A DNA stretch of 34,218 nt from Oxalobacter sp. Its GTDB lineage: Bacteria > Pseudomonadota > Gammaproteobacteria > Burkholderiales > Burkholderiaceae_D. The stretch lies in contig JAFWUI010000052.1 of the NCBI GenBank assembly GCA_017524145.1, forward strand, positions 1 through 34,218, in the 5' to 3' direction. Below the pieces are notes generated by a model. It did no database searches. It was not told where the DNA came from and worked only from the letters and a program-made list of their open reading frames with translations. The translations under genes were made by a program, and so were the position numbers. Shown here piece by piece: positions 16,244-26,378 of the stretch (position 1 is the stretch's first letter; each line of letters opens with the position of its first letter).

Positions 16244-17303
16244 CCCATAATTTCAGGCTGGTATTGTTGGGGTTGACGGAATCAGGGGGAGTTACCCCGA
16301 AATGGCGGTAGGTTGCCATTGTAGCGATACGTCCGCGGGGAGTCCGTTGCAGGAAGCCCTGCTGGATCAGATAGGGTTCCAGGACATCTTCAATGGTATC
16401 GACTTCTTCCCCGATTGCTGCGGCAAGGTTTGCGATACCTACAGGCCCGCCCCCAAACTTGAACAGCACCGCTTCCAGCAGCTTCCTGTCCATCAAATCA
16501 AAACCAACCGGATCGACATCCAGCATTTTCAAGGCAGCATCCGCCATCTCGCGGGTGATTTCCCCAGAACCGCGTACATCAGCATAATCACGTACCCGAC
16601 GGAGCAGGCGGTTGGCAATACGGGGTGTACCACGGGCACGTTTAGCGATTTCACGGGCACCTTCCTCGACAATCGGTGCTTTTAGCAGCATCGCACTGCG
16701 TGTCACAATCCTGGTCAGGTCTTCCGTGTCATAGAATTCAAGGCGGGCGACAACACCGAAACGGTCCCGCAAAGGATTCGTCAGCATCCCGGCCCGGGTG
16801 GTTGCACCAATCAGGGTGAAAGGCTGAAGATCCAGTTTCACCGAGCGGGCAGCCGGTCCCTCACCGATCAGGATATCTATCTGGTAATCTTCAAGGGCAG
16901 GGTAGAGGATTTCTTCCACCATCGGAGACATACGGTGGATTTCATCGATGAACAGTACATCATTTGCTTCCAGGTTTGTCAGGATAGCGGCAAGGTCACC
17001 GGGACGTTCCAGAACCGGGCCAGAAGTCTGGCGCAGGTTCACCCCCATCTCGCGGGCGATGATATGTGCGAGGGTCGTTTTCCCTAATCCTGGCGGACCG
17101 AACAGCAGGGTATGGTCCAATGCTTCCTGCCGTTTTTTGGCTGCAGCAATAAAGATTTCCAGCTGTTCACGGGTCTTTTTCTGCCCAACATATTCATGCA
17201 GGAACTTTGGGCGCAATGCACGCTCCATCGCTTCTTCATTGGAAGAAGCAGGAGCTGCATCGATAATCCGGCGTTCACTGAAACTGTCAGTCTGTATGCT
17301 CAT
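16227..17303 (-). CDS. ruvB: Holliday junction branch migration ATPase RuvB
   Basis: RuvB is the hexameric AAA+ motor that, loaded by RuvA, drives branch migration of Holliday junctions. The 358-residue protein shows [12 protein letters not shown], Walker [10 protein letters not shown], Walker [10 protein letters not shown], sensor segments [20 protein letters not shown] and the C-terminal winged helix with GGGPVG and [15 protein letters not shown]. Start: a TTG at 17321 extends the frame, but ACAGGG five bases before ATG 17303 makes the latter more likely. It lies 30 bp after ruvA and overlaps mutT. Confidence 0.97.
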   Translation of the reverse strand: MSIQTDSFSERRIIDAAPASSNEEAMERALRPKFLHEYVGQKKTREQLEIFIAAAKKRQEALDHTLLFGPPGLGKTTLAHIIAREMGVNLRQTSGPVLERPGDLAAILTNLEANDVLFIDEIHRMSPMVEEILYPALEDYQIDILIGEGPAARSVKLDLQPFTLIGATTRAGMLTNPLRDRFGVVARLEFYDTEDLTRIVTRSAMLLKAPIVEEGAREIAKRARGTPRIANRLLRRVRDYADVRGSGEITREMADAALKMLDVDPVGFDLMDRKLLEAVLFKFGGGPVGIANLAAAIGEEVDTIEDVLEPYLIQQGFLQRTPRGRIATMATYRHFGVTPPDSVNPNNTSLKLWDDHHG

Positions 17304-17333
17304 GGAAACCCTGTCCGTCAATCATCAAGCCAA

Positions 17334-17915
17334 TCAACGCTTTGAAAGCGTCTTCAGTGCCATTTTAATCCCATCTGATACACTGCAGTCAGCGGGCAGC
17401 TGTTTCACTGCCAGCAACATTTCTTTCTCAGAATACCCCAAAGCCAGCAAAGCATTCTGGATATCTGTCCGGTTTGCTTCAGCAGGGGCAGAAACCGTAT
17501 TTGGTGAAACAGAAGAGTCCAGTTTGCCTTTCAGTTCCAACAGCAGGCGTTCAGCCGTCTTTTTGCCAATACCGGGAACACGGCAGAGGCGTGCAGTATC
17601 CTGCATGACTACAATTTCGGCCATTTCCTTGGCAGAAATCCCAGAAAGCAGCGCCAGTGCCGTACGTGCCCCGATGCCGGTGATCTTGATCAACTGGCGG
17701 AAAAGGGTACGTTCTTCCACCGTCCAGAATCCATACAGGACATGTGCATCTTCGCGGATTGCCAGATGTGTAAACAATGTAACACTGTCCCCTAAGGAAG
17801 GCAGGTTATAGAAAGTACTCATCGGCACATCGATTTCATACCCCACACCATGACAGTCCACCAGTACCTGTGGAGGGTTCTTTTCAAGCAGGATGCCTTG
17901 GATACGGCCAATCAT
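17334..17915 (-). CDS. ruvA: Holliday junction DNA-binding subunit RuvA
   Basis: RuvA binds the four-way junction as a tetramer and loads RuvB. The 193-residue protein has the N-terminal OB fold ([28 protein letters not shown]), two helix-hairpin-helix motifs ([14 protein letters not shown] and [17 protein letters not shown]), an acid- and proline-containing linker ([13 protein letters not shown]) and the C-terminal domain III that contacts RuvB ([12 protein letters not shown]). GAGG lies seven bases before ATG 17915. The ruvC-ruvA-ruvB order on one strand fits a single operon. Confidence 0.97.
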   Translation of the reverse strand: MIGRIQGILLEKNPPQVLVDCHGVGYEIDVPMSTFYNLPSLGDSVTLFTHLAIREDAHVLYGFWTVEERTLFRQLIKITGIGARTALALLSGISAKEMAEIVVMQDTARLCRVPGIGKKTAERLLLELKGKLDSSVSPNTVSAPAEANRTDIQNALLALGYSEKEMLLAVKQLPADCSVSDGIKMALKTLSKR

Positions 17916-17956
17916 CTTTTACCTCATAAATAACCTGATGGAAGAATACCGGTCCA

Positions 17957-18502
17957 TCAACGGAGAAGCCTTCCCCTACGGATACGGAAAGAACTGCGGC
18001 TGCCCAGCGAAGCAGCGTTTTCCAATGCCCGGACGGCATCGAAACCATGGGCATGGCAGATGGCAACACCCAACGCATCAGAAGCATCAGCACCAGGTAT
18101 TCCCGGTAATGACAGCAGGCGTTGGACCATTGCCTGGACCTGCGTCTTGTCTGCCTTGCCATGACCGACCACCGCCTGTTTGATCTGCAGGGCGGTGAAT
18201 TCATACACTTCAAGGTCTGCGGCAACCAATGCACTGATTGCCGCACCACGTGCCTGCCCAAGCATCAAGGTTGATTGCGGATTGACATTGACAAACACCT
18301 TTTCAATGGCGGCACAATCAGGCTGATAGGTTCCGATAATCTCCGTGATGCCTTGGAAAATCGTCTTCAACCGGGCCGGCAACCCTGCATCAGCAGGCGT
18401 CTTGACCGTTCCCGAAGCAATATAAGACAGTTTATTCCCCACCTTATGGATGACCCCGAAACCCGTTGTCCGGAGCCCGGGGTCAATGCCAAGAATCCTC
18501 AT
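17957..18502 (-). CDS. ruvC: Crossover junction endodeoxyribonuclease RuvC
   Basis: RuvC cuts Holliday junctions symmetrically as a dimer within the RuvABC resolvasome. The 181-residue protein has the RNase H fold and the acidic catalytic set: D7 in [15 protein letters not shown]67 in [16 protein letters not shown], and D139/D142 in [16 protein letters not shown]. Basic residues at the end ([12 protein letters not shown]) extend beyond the core. GAGG lies seven bases before the ATG. It lies between purH and ruvA. Confidence 0.97.
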   Translation of the reverse strand: MRILGIDPGLRTTGFGVIHKVGNKLSYIASGTVKTPADAGLPARLKTIFQGITEIIGTYQPDCAAIEKVFVNVNPQSTLMLGQARGAAISALVAADLEVYEFTALQIKQAVVGHGKADKTQVQAMVQRLLSLPGIPGADASDALGVAICHAHGFDAVRALENAASLGSRSSFRIRRGRLLR

Positions 18503-18556
18503 GATGGCACCTCAGCCAGACCGGGAATACACATCATGGGATATCCTGTTGCCAGA

Positions 18557-20122
18557 TCAGTGACGGAAATGGCGGATGGCAGTGAATGCCATCGCAATAC
18601 CATGTTCATCCGCTGCATCGATGACTTCCTGGTCCCGGACCGAACCACCTGGCTGGATGACTGCCTTTGCTCCAGCTTCAGCAGCAATATCCAGACCATC
18701 ACGGAATGGGAAGAAAGCATCAGAAGCGACAACCGAGTCTTTCAGGGAAAGTCCTGCCTGAGCTGCTTTCATCGTTGCAGTGCGGGCAGAATCTACACGG
18801 CTGACCTGACCGGCACCAATACCCAAGGTCATACCGTTGCCGCAGAACACAATTGCATTGGACTTCACAAACTTCACGATCTTGTAGGCAAACAGCATAT
18901 CGTCGATCTGCTGCTGGGTCGGCGCAACCTTGGTGACCACTTTCAACTTGTCAGCCATGGCTTTTGCTGTATCGGCAGACTGGACCAGCAGACCGCCCCC
19001 TACGCGTTTCATTTCATAGTTGTTGGTCTGTTTGCCCAATGGGATTTCCAACAGGCGCAGGTTTTTCTTGCGGTTGAAGACAGCTTTGGCTTCTTCAGTG
19101 AAATGCGGTGCAATCAGTACTTCCACAAACAGTTTGGAAACTTCTTCAGAAGTACGTCCATCCAGTTCACCGTTGAAAGCGATGATGCCGCCGAAAGCAG
19201 CCTGCGGATCGGTCTGCAATGCCTTGGTATAGGCTTCCAGAAGGTCCTTGCCAACAGCGACACCACATGGATTGGCGTGTTTGATGATGACACAGGCAGG
19301 TTCTTCAAAACTCTTCACACATTCCCATGCGGCATCCGCATCCGCAATATTGTTATAGGACAGCTCTTTGCCCTGGAACTGCTTATATCCCGCCAAAGCT
19401 CCATCAGGCAGGGATTTTTCACGGTAAAAAGCTGCAGACTGATGCGGATTCTCGCCATAACGCATATCCTGGACCTTCTCGAACTGCAGGTTCAGGATTT
19501 CAGGATAAGCCTGGCGGTTCTGGTGGTTCTTGTCAGCATTCAGGCTGGACATATAGTTTGCAATGGCACCATCGTAAGCAGCTGTGTGCGTAAAGGTTTT
19601 CACCATCAGCTGGAAACGGGTTTCCATGGACAGGGAACCATTGTTCCGCTGCATTTCAGCGATGATGTCCACATAATCAGCAGGGTCACAGACCACAGCT
19701 ACATCCTTCCAGTTCTTGGAAGCAGAACGCAGCATGGCGGGACCACCGATATCGATGTTTTCAATAGCATCTTCCAATGTGCAGTCTGCCTTTGTGATGG
19801 TCTGCTGGAAGGGATACAGGTTTACAACCACCATATCAATTGTGTCGATGCCATACTGCTGCAGTGCCTTCATATGTTCAGGCAGGTCACGCCTTGCCAG
19901 GATGCCTCCATGGATTTTGGGATGCAGGGTCTTGACCCGGCCGTCCAGCATTTCAGGGAAACCGGTATAGTCGGCGACTTCCGTCACGGCAATACCATTT
20001 TTCTGGAGCAGGTCAGCCGTGCCACCCGTAGATAGGATAACCGTATCCATGGCAGCCAGTGCTTTGGCAAAATCAACAATACCTGTCTTGTCGGAGACAG
20101 AAATCAATGCATATCGGGTCAT
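18557..20122 (-). CDS. purH: Bifunctional AICAR transformylase / IMP cyclohydrolase PurH
   Basis: PurH carries out the last two steps of IMP synthesis: formylation of AICAR with 10-formyl-tetrahydrofolate and ring closure. The 521-residue protein has the N-terminal MGS-like cyclohydrolase domain ([46 protein letters not shown]) and the C-terminal transformylase with [13 protein letters not shown], the lysine-histidine pair in [18 protein letters not shown] and [10 protein letters not shown]. The length matches the family. AGG lies seven bases before the ATG. It follows fis and precedes ruvC. Confidence 0.98.
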   Translation of the reverse strand: MTRYALISVSDKTGIVDFAKALAAMDTVILSTGGTADLLQKNGIAVTEVADYTGFPEMLDGRVKTLHPKIHGGILARRDLPEHMKALQQYGIDTIDMVVVNLYPFQQTITKADCTLEDAIENIDIGGPAMLRSASKNWKDVAVVCDPADYVDIIAEMQRNNGSLSMETRFQLMVKTFTHTAAYDGAIANYMSSLNADKNHQNRQAYPEILNLQFEKVQDMRYGENPHQSAAFYREKSLPDGALAGYKQFQGKELSYNNIADADAAWECVKSFEEPACVIIKHANPCGVAVGKDLLEAYTKALQTDPQAAFGGIIAFNGELDGRTSEEVSKLFVEVLIAPHFTEEAKAVFNRKKNLRLLEIPLGKQTNNYEMKRVGGGLLVQSADTAKAMADKLKVVTKVAPTQQQIDDMLFAYKIVKFVKSNAIVFCGNGMTLGIGAGQVSRVDSARTATMKAAQAGLSLKDSVVASDAFFPFRDGLDIAAEAGAKAVIQPGGSVRDQEVIDAADEHGIAMAFTAIRHFRH

Positions 20123-20161
20123 GGTAAAAACCTAACAAAATAAAAAATGGCCAAAAGACGG

Positions 20162-20410
20162 TTACATGGCATCCATATCAAGCAAGTCATGCTCCGCCAG
20201 TTTTTTCCGAAGGGTGTTCCGGTTGATGCCCAGCATTTCTGCTGCATGGGATTGGACAAAGCCAGCCTGTTCCATCACTATCATCAGGACAGGTTTTTCA
20301 ACCGTTTTGATAATCATATTGTAAACATCTGTTGGCTTCTGGCCATCAAGGTCCTTGAAATATGCCAACAGACTGCGTCTGACTGCATCCTGAATATGTT
20401 CACGACTCAT
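20162..20410 (-). CDS. fis: Fis-family nucleoid-associated DNA-binding protein
   Basis: Fis is a small dimeric DNA-bending protein that shapes the nucleoid and activates rRNA and other promoters. The 82-residue protein has the N-terminal helices (AVRRSLLAYFKDLDGQ) and the C-terminal helix-turn-helix typical of Fis and NtrC-like activators (QSHAAEMLGINRNTLRKKL). It is shorter than E. coli Fis at the N-terminus. The gene follows dusB on the same strand, the ancestral dusB-fis arrangement, so they should be co-transcribed. GGA about six bases before the ATG serves as a weak ribosome site. Confidence 0.93.
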   Translation of the reverse strand: MSREHIQDAVRRSLLAYFKDLDGQKPTDVYNMIIKTVEKPVLMIVMEQAGFVQSHAAEMLGINRNTLRKKLAEHDLLDMDAM

Positions 20411-20470
20411 CTGTATTCCAATCCCAGGCTGTGGCCTCTATCCGCCAAACAACCCATAAATCAAACAATT

Positions 20471-21463
20471 TCAATATTGTAACCGTTCATCCCGCTCAAG
20501 TAGAGGGGAGAAAAAACAATCCACGGCATTCAACTGCATTTCACAGGAATCTGCCTGGTTTGCCTGTTGCCTCAATACCTCACCATCAGGCAGGAAACGT
20601 GAATACCAGCCGATATGCTTGCGGGCAGTACGGACACCAGCGTTTTCCCCGTAAAACGCATAGTGCATCATCAAGTGGTCACGCATGGTTTCATGCACCT
20701 CAGATAACTTTGGGGGAGGCAGCAGTGTGCCATCTGACAGGAACCGGTCAATTTCCCGGAAAATCCAGGGACGTCCTTGGGCAGCCCTGCCGACCATCAG
20801 GCCATCAACCCCCGTCTTCTGCAGGACCATGGCCGCTTTTTCCGGCGAGTCGATATCGCCGTTTGCGATGACAGGAATGGATACCTGTGACTTCACCTCG
20901 GCAACCGTGTCATATTCAGCGGTGCCAAGATAGCCATCGGAGCGGGTACGTCCATGCAATGCCAATGCGGCAATGCCAATGCCTTCAGCCATTCTTGCTA
21001 TGGCAGGGGCATTGATATGGTCATGGTCCCAGCCCGTCCTGAATTTCAGTGTCACAGGCACAGCAACCGCATGTACCACTGCTTCAAGGATCCTGCCAAC
21101 CAAAGATTCATCCTGAAGCAGTGCAGAGCCGCACCAGTTCGAGCAGACCTTCTTGGCTGGACACCCCATATTGATATCGATAATCTGGGCTCCTTGGTCC
21201 ACATTGTAACGGGCAGCATCCGCCATCAGCTCTGGTGAAGAACCGACCAGCTGGATAGCGGCTGGGGCTGGCTCCCCGTCATGCATCAGCCGCCTGCGGC
21301 TCTTGTCTGTGTGCCATACCTGTGGATTCGATGCTGCCATTTCCGATATGGCATAACCTGCGCCCAGCTTCCGGCAGATCTGGCGGAAAGGGCGGTCGGT
21401 AACCCCGGCCATTGGCGCTACCACCAATCGGTTTGGCATCAGATAAGGTCCGATCTGCAACAT
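20471..21463 (-). CDS. dusB: tRNA-dihydrouridine synthase DusB
   Basis: DusB is a flavoenzyme that reduces uridine to dihydrouridine in the tRNA D-loop with NADPH. The 330-residue protein has the FMN TIM barrel starting LVVAPMAGVTDRPFR, the catalytic cysteine in INMGCPAKKV, LKFRTGWDHDH, ALHGRTRSDGYLG, PVIANGDIDSPEKA and DGLMVGRAAQGRPWIF, then the small helical RNA-binding domain (MRDHLMMHYAFYGENAGVRTARKHIGWY). The dusB-fis pairing separates it from DusA and DusC. No clear Shine-Dalgarno is seen before ATG 21463. Confidence 0.94.
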   Translation of the reverse strand: MLQIGPYLMPNRLVVAPMAGVTDRPFRQICRKLGAGYAISEMAASNPQVWHTDKSRRRLMHDGEPAPAAIQLVGSSPELMADAARYNVDQGAQIIDINMGCPAKKVCSNWCGSALLQDESLVGRILEAVVHAVAVPVTLKFRTGWDHDHINAPAIARMAEGIGIAALALHGRTRSDGYLGTAEYDTVAEVKSQVSIPVIANGDIDSPEKAAMVLQKTGVDGLMVGRAAQGRPWIFREIDRFLSDGTLLPPPKLSEVHETMRDHLMMHYAFYGENAGVRTARKHIGWYSRFLPDGEVLRQQANQADSCEMQLNAVDCFFSPLLERDERLQY

Positions 21464-21507
21464 CGTAGTAAGACAGAAAGCAGCCCTGCCTTGAAAGACA
21501 GGACAGG

Positions 21508-22176
21508 TCAGAAATGCTTGAAATAATCCACAGGCGGTTTCTTGGCCTCTTCCAGGTGTTCCGATTCCTGCCAGGCAGTCAGCTCAAGCCGGCCATCTTC
21601 ATACCATCGGAAACGGTTGATGCTGGTATTCAGCACCGGCATCCTGTTCACCACACCCAAAGGGATTCCCTTCGCTTCGCGGTAAGCGGTTTCCAATACG
21701 CCAAAATGGGTAATAATGGCAATCGTCTGTCCGAGATGGGCTTTTGCAGTCTCAGCAATGGCATCACGGGCACGGTAATGGAACTGCCGGGGACTTTCAG
21801 TCTTGCGTTTCCCATCAGGAAAAAACAGGTCAGGCGCAGCAGCAACCCAAGCCTTGTATTCTTCAGGGAATTTCGCCTTGATTTCATCCGAACGCAGTCC
21901 TTCGCAGGCACCATAACACCGTTCACGGAACCTGCGGTCAGCCGTTACTGGCAGACCATGGACGTCTGCAATCGCAAGCGCTGTTTCATAGGCCCGTTTA
22001 AGGTCACTGGAATAAATGGCATCCAGATGTTCACCTTTCAGGATGGAGGCAAGCGTTTCCGCCTGTTTCCTGCCATCTTCATTCAAGGGAATATCGCTAT
22101 GTCCCTGGAGTCTCTTCAGCTTGTTCCAGTCCGTCTGACCGTGACGGATAATCAGGATACCGGTATAGCCTGTCAT
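21508..22176 (-). CDS. Histidine phosphatase family protein (phosphoglycerate mutase-like)
   Basis: A 222-residue branch of the histidine phosphatase superfamily. The catalytic loop is LIIRHGQTDWN, with the later conserved pieces SDLKRAYETA, RERCYGACEG and IITHFGVLE (second histidine). In this family members are phosphoglycerate mutases, alpha-ribazole phosphatases or broad phosphatases; the sequence does not decide. The GACEG form and the DLFFPDGKRKTESP insertion are more like broad phosphatases than GpmA. Start: ATG 22176 lies just after the upstream PEBP stop; an ATG at 22200 would overlap that gene. Confidence 0.8.
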   Translation of the reverse strand: MTGYTGILIIRHGQTDWNKLKRLQGHSDIPLNEDGRKQAETLASILKGEHLDAIYSSDLKRAYETALAIADVHGLPVTADRRFRERCYGACEGLRSDEIKAKFPEEYKAWVAAAPDLFFPDGKRKTESPRQFHYRARDAIAETAKAHLGQTIAIITHFGVLETAYREAKGIPLGVVNRMPVLNTSINRFRWYEDGRLELTAWQESEHLEEAKKPPVDYFKHF

Positions 22177-22180
22177 GCCA

Positions 22181-22816
22181 TCACAGCTTGGCGGCGACAT
22201 CCGGGTTCAGCGAATAGACACCCGTAATGGTTGCCTTATCCAAGACATGCCCTTCAACGGCTTTCCAGACATCCTGACCGGTGAATGTGCCGGAAACCGC
22301 CAGTTTCTCGACATCCAGTGCATACAGCGTGAACACATAATGATGCGGAATCTCATCATTCCAAGGCGGGCAACAGCCATCGTAGCCGAAATAATCGCCA
22401 GACATATCCTTGTCAGATGCAAACCAGCCTGTGTAATCGTTGATACCCTGACGGCTGCCATCCAAAGCTTCAGGACCAGACTTGCCACGGGCAGTGATGC
22501 CGTTGGAAAACTCACCTTCTTCAACCGAAGTACGGGAAGCAGGCAGATCGACCAGCACCCAATGGAAAAAATCCACACGGGGCAGGGAAGCAGGGACAAC
22601 CTTGCCTTCCTGATTCACATTGTCGCCTTGGGACGGGACATCATAGTCATGGCAGATCAATGCCAGGGATTTGGTTCCAGCCGGCAGGTCACTCCAGGCA
22701 AAATGCGGATTCCTGTTGTCTGACATTGTCAGATGTGCGGCAGGGTCATACTTGCAGAAAGCGTATTGTGCAGGGATGGCTTTGCCATCCTGAATAGAAT
22801 TGCTCCAGAATTTCAT
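22181..22816 (-). CDS. YbhB/YbcL family Raf kinase inhibitor-like (PEBP) protein
   Basis: A 211-residue phosphatidylethanolamine-binding-protein-like fold: NPHFAWSDLPAGTKSLALICHDYDVP, HWVLVDLPAS, GYDGCCPPWNDEIPHHYVFTLYALD, and a C-terminal tail. The DHDxP-like and PPxxxPHHY segments are the ligand-site hallmarks. Bacterial members have no settled function. It has no signal peptide, so it should stay in the cytoplasm. It overlaps the next gene's longest frame and lies 66 bp from dtd. Confidence 0.85.
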   Translation of the reverse strand: MKFWSNSIQDGKAIPAQYAFCKYDPAAHLTMSDNRNPHFAWSDLPAGTKSLALICHDYDVPSQGDNVNQEGKVVPASLPRVDFFHWVLVDLPASRTSVEEGEFSNGITARGKSGPEALDGSRQGINDYTGWFASDKDMSGDYFGYDGCCPPWNDEIPHHYVFTLYALDVEKLAVSGTFTGQDVWKAVEGHVLDKATITGVYSLNPDVAAKL

Positions 22817-22882
22817 CGCAGCTCCTTGACAGATGGTAAAAGGAATAACTGCTATTTTGCCAGAGGAAGACAGGTTATGGCA

Positions 22883-23335
22883 TCACCTGCGGGGCGTTTC
22901 CAGCCAAAAAGTCACCGGTCCATCATTGACCAATGACACCTGCATATCGGCACCGAACCTGCCTGTTGCCACTTTGGCAATATCAGGCTGTTCCTGGGCC
23001 TTTTCCACAAAATAGTCAAACAGCCTTTTCCCGAGGTCAGGAGGTGCGGCAGGCGAGAAAGAAGGGCGCGTCCCTGATTTGGTGTCTGCTGCCAAGGTGA
23101 ACTGGGGGACAAGCAGCAGTCCGCCACCGATTGCGGAAACAGACAGGTTCATCTTGCCGCAAGGGTCAGAGAACACCCGGTAATTCACCAGCCGTTTCAA
23201 CAGCATGTCAGCTTCTTTTTCCGTATCCCCCCGTTCTGCACAGAGCAGCACCATCAGTCCATGACCGATACGGCCAATCTCTACAGAATCCACATGGACA
23301 GCCGCCTGGCGGACCCGTTGCAGTAAAGCGATCAT
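22883..23335 (-). CDS. dtd: D-aminoacyl-tRNA deacylase
   Basis: DTD hydrolyses the ester bond of D-aminoacyl-tRNAs and of glycine mischarged on tRNA-Ala, as a dimer. The 150-residue protein follows the family from [16 protein letters not shown] through [16 protein letters not shown], the active-site strand [18 protein letters not shown] (usual form SQFTL) and the cross-subunit loop [13 protein letters not shown] with Gly-cisPro read here as GPVT. GGGAG lies seven bases upstream of the ATG. It is grouped with anmK on one strand. Confidence 0.95.
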   Translation of the reverse strand: MIALLQRVRQAAVHVDSVEIGRIGHGLMVLLCAERGDTEKEADMLLKRLVNYRVFSDPCGKMNLSVSAIGGGLLLVPQFTLAADTKSGTRPSFSPAAPPDLGKRLFDYFVEKAQEQPDIAKVATGRFGADMQVSLVNDGPVTFWLETPRR

Positions 23336-23357
23336 TCAAAACTCCCAAAAAATGCCG

Positions 23358-24485
23358 TCAGGCAGGGTACAGTGCACCAAGGATCCGGGGGCCGGTTGCC
23401 CCAGTCACTGCCGGCAGGTTCCCTGGCTTCCGCACAGTGAAACGGTGGGCAAGCCAGGCAAATGCCAACGACTCCACATGCATCGGGTCAATTCCCAAAA
23501 CAGTCGATGAATCCAGCGTCATTCCAGGTTTTTCCGCTTGCAACAGCCTGCGGATAGACTGGACCAGGAAACCATTCAATGCCCCGCCGCCACACAGATA
23601 CACCTGGCCGGTGTCAGGCGCATAGTTCAGCACGGCATCAGCAATTGTCCTTGCAGTCAGTGCCAGCAGGGTTGCCTGGATATCTTCCCCGCCGGTTGAC
23701 AATTCAACATCAGTCTGGAACAGATGCCGTTTCAGCCAGCCTAGATGGAACAGGTCCCTGCCAGTGCTTTTAGGGGGGGCTTTTTCAAAGAACGGATCAT
23801 CCAGCATACTCTCCAGCAGGCGTTCAATCACCTTGCCGCTTGATGCCCATCTGCCGTCTTTGTCATAAGGTTTCCGCAGCTGCTGCTGGATAAAGGCATC
23901 CATCAGCATATTGCCAGGACCCGTATCGAATCCTGTCACGGTTCCATCAGGACGCAGGATACTGATATTGGCGATACCCCCGATATTGATGACGGCACGG
24001 CTTGTGGAAGTGGATCCGAAAACTGTCTGATGAAAAGCCGGTACCAGTGGGGCACCTTGTCCGCCTGCTGCAATATCGCGGCTTCGGAAATCGGCGATTA
24101 CATCAATGCCAGTCAGCTCAGCCAATAATGCTGGATTGTTCGTCTGCCGGGAAAAACCCAGCTCAGGCCTGTGGCGTACAGTCTGCCCATGGACACCGAC
24201 CGCCGTGACATCCCGTGGTTTCAATCCAGCCTTTGCAACCAGCGCATTTACATTGGCGGCATATTTTTCTGCCAATGTATTTGCAGCCAGTGCTTCACGT
24301 TCAATCTCATTCACATCCATCCCCTGCAGCTGCATCAGCTCTTTCCGGAATGGAATGTCAAAAGGCACATGGGCATCGGCAAGGATTTCCAACCGTCCAC
24401 CGTTGTAATCATCAGGAATCGATGCCAGAACCCCATCGACACCATCAAGGCTTGTTCCAGACATCAGACCGATATAAAGCGCCAT
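23358..24485 (-). CDS. anmK: Anhydro-N-acetylmuramic acid kinase
   Basis: AnmK opens the 1,6-anhydro ring and phosphorylates anhMurNAc to MurNAc-6-phosphate in cell-wall recycling. The 375-residue ASKHA protein starts ALYIGLMSGTSLDGVDGV (phosphate loop and substrate aspartates), and contains VGVHGQTVRH, GIDVIADFRSRDIAAGGQGAPLVPAFH, NIGGIANIS, GFDTGPGN and YLCGGGALN. AGGAAA lies about seven bases before ATG 24485. Upstream of it on the same strand is an M23 endopeptidase, whose muropeptide chemistry fits recycling. Confidence 0.96.
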   Translation of the reverse strand: MALYIGLMSGTSLDGVDGVLASIPDDYNGGRLEILADAHVPFDIPFRKELMQLQGMDVNEIEREALAANTLAEKYAANVNALVAKAGLKPRDVTAVGVHGQTVRHRPELGFSRQTNNPALLAELTGIDVIADFRSRDIAAGGQGAPLVPAFHQTVFGSTSTSRAVINIGGIANISILRPDGTVTGFDTGPGNMLMDAFIQQQLRKPYDKDGRWASSGKVIERLLESMLDDPFFEKAPPKSTGRDLFHLGWLKRHLFQTDVELSTGGEDIQATLLALTARTIADAVLNYAPDTGQVYLCGGGALNGFLVQSIRRLLQAEKPGMTLDSSTVLGIDPMHVESLAFAWLAHRFTVRKPGNLPAVTGATGPRILGALYPA

Positions 24486-24508
24486 GGCGTTTCCTTGAGG
24501 GGTATCTA

Positions 24509-26236
24509 CTAAGAGCTGATCCGTTTGGAAGGATTCGCATTCAGCTCAGCAAAATAACTCTGCATCCGGTACAGATGCTTCCTGAAACGGGTCTTGTCGC
24601 TTCCGGTCAGCATCACATTCTGCCGGGAAGAAATCCCTGAGATGCTTGCAATCTTCGCGGGATCCTGCTGGATGCCGTTTACGCGGACCTCATAATGCAG
24701 ATGCGGACCAGTACTCATCCCCGTTGAACCGACATAACCGATGACATCCCCCTGGCGGACATGCAGGCCGGGTGCCATGCTCGGATGGATACGGCTCATA
24801 TGCCCATAGGCTGTTGCATAGACGCTCGTATGTTGGATGACGACCAGGTTGCCATAACCGCCATGCCAGCCAGCTTCACGGATAGTCCCATCCGCAGCTG
24901 CGTGGATTGGCGTGCCGGTCGCCGCCGCCATGTCCAGGCCTTTATGATGCTTCAGGCCACCGGTGACTGGATGGATACGGTAACCAAAACCCGAAGAAAT
25001 CCTGAAATTGTCCAAAGGCGTCCGCAGAGGCGAGGACAGCGGCGTAGCAGATGCCTTCAAGGAGCGGCCTTCCACATCATAATATTCACCTTTGCCGGTA
25101 TATTTCTCATACCAGATGGTCTGGTAATGCACCCCTTCATGGATGAATTCCGCTGCCAGCAGGTTCCCTGCCTTCACAAACCGGCCATCCTTCCGGTACA
25201 CCTCATAAATCACATTGAAGCGCGATCCTTTCAGGTCACTGATGTCCATATCCACATCAATCGAGAACAGGTTTGTGAATTTCTTGGTGATCTCATCTGG
25301 TAGCCCTGCACGCTGTGCCGCTGCGAAGATGGTTGTTTCAATCGTGGCAGAACGGGCTTCCACAGAAGTGATGGTGGCAGAAGGCTTTGTTTCACGGGGT
25401 CCTGCATCACCTTTCGCATAAACCCTTGGGGTGTCATTGTTGCTGTAGCGGTCGCGGTAGTCCTGCTTGGCAATCTCATCGATCTTGGAAGTCAGGTTAT
25501 CCTGCTTGGCGGCATTCTTGGTCCTTTCCGAATATTGGCGGGGATCCTTTGGTTTTGCCCGGATATCCCCTTTCTGGGCAACCTGTTTCACAACCGGCTT
25601 TTCGACAATCGGTTTCCGGGCATCGGCAGGTCCAGATACCTGGAATTCCGGTAATGAGGAAGACTGGCTGGCAGTCTGTGTTGCCGGTTGACTGAAACGT
25701 TTGGCATATGTCTTGCCGCTGGATTCCTGGAGTTCCGGCATCGATGCAGCAACCGAGTTTTTCTTGATTGGCCGGACCGTCTGTCTGGCATGCTGCGTCA
25801 TCCCAGACGGTTGCGGCTTGTGTGAAGCCGGAGATTTTGCAGCAGCAACCGTTTTTGCTGCCTGTTGGGTATGTTTTGTTTTTTGGGGAACCGCTGTCTT
25901 ATGGCTGTCCTGCCTTTCAACAGAGGCAACAGCAGAAGACCGGCTTGGGACAGGTTTGGCTGCTGTCTTTGCAGGTGCTTTCTCTGCCGGTTTCCGCTCA
26001 ACCGCCTTGACAGCAGACTGCTTGACCGATGCCTTTACAGGAGCAGAAGCCGTTTTCTTTTCAACCGCCTTGGCTGCCGTTTTCCTGGCAGCAGGCTCCG
26101 CTTTCCGTACTGTGGAACCCGGAGCTGTTCCAGCAGAGACAGATGAGGGAAGAAACAGTACAGCCCCTGAGACCGCCATGCATACTGACAGTAGCATCCG
26201 TTCCAGTATCTGTCCTGCGGTATCGGTAAGACGCAT
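24509..26236 (-). CDS. M23 family peptidoglycan endopeptidase with Lys/Ala-rich linker (MepM-like)
   Basis: A 575-residue envelope protein. Residues 1-35 form a basic segment and a hydrophobic stretch (MLLSVCMAVSGAVLFLPSSVSA) that is a signal peptide or anchor. Residues about 40-170 are low-complexity, rich in K, A, P, V and S, like a histone H1 tail. Residues 295-385 are an OapA/LysM-like region, followed by the M23 domain with zinc ligands H431 and D435 in HHKGLD and H512-L-H514 in PHLHYEV. M23 enzymes cut peptide cross-links. Divergent from tyrS, so a 142-bp spacer holds both promoters. AGAGGG lies seven bases upstream of the ATG. Confidence 0.9.
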   Translation of the reverse strand: MRLTDTAGQILERMLLSVCMAVSGAVLFLPSSVSAGTAPGSTVRKAEPAARKTAAKAVEKKTASAPVKASVKQSAVKAVERKPAEKAPAKTAAKPVPSRSSAVASVERQDSHKTAVPQKTKHTQQAAKTVAAAKSPASHKPQPSGMTQHARQTVRPIKKNSVAASMPELQESSGKTYAKRFSQPATQTASQSSSLPEFQVSGPADARKPIVEKPVVKQVAQKGDIRAKPKDPRQYSERTKNAAKQDNLTSKIDEIAKQDYRDRYSNNDTPRVYAKGDAGPRETKPSATITSVEARSATIETTIFAAAQRAGLPDEITKKFTNLFSIDVDMDISDLKGSRFNVIYEVYRKDGRFVKAGNLLAAEFIHEGVHYQTIWYEKYTGKGEYYDVEGRSLKASATPLSSPLRTPLDNFRISSGFGYRIHPVTGGLKHHKGLDMAAATGTPIHAAADGTIREAGWHGGYGNLVVIQHTSVYATAYGHMSRIHPSMAPGLHVRQGDVIGYVGSTGMSTGPHLHYEVRVNGIQQDPAKIASISGISSRQNVMLTGSDKTRFRKHLYRMQSYFAELNANPSKRISS

Positions 26237-26297
26237 CCAGTTTCCCTCTTATTGCTGCAATCAGTTAAAATAATCTATTTCCATGCGGAAAAAACGC

Positions 26298-26325
26298 TTG
26301 ATGTATTGTCTAATCAAAACATCAA
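26298..26325. promoter_or_regulatory. Inverted repeat in the M23/tyrS divergent spacer
   Basis: TTGATGT (26298-26304) is inverted as ACATCAA (26319-26325) around 14 bp. The spacer 26237-26378 must hold both divergent promoters; this dyad could be an operator. No confident -35/-10 pair is seen for either gene. Confidence 0.3.
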
Positions 26326-26378
26326 TCGAGCTCTAGATTATAGCAATTCAAGACGATAGATATAAGTTAATATCACCG

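Noticed and set aside
16948-17811. A 287-codon plus-strand open frame
   Set aside because: Antisense shadow of ruvB and ruvA; no ribosome site or domain, serine- and arginine-rich composition typical of shadow frames.
18275-20035. A 586-codon plus-strand open frame
   Set aside because: It lies antisense to ruvC and purH, both of which match their families over full length; the translated sequence has no recognisable domain and is rich in residues expected from reversed purH codons.
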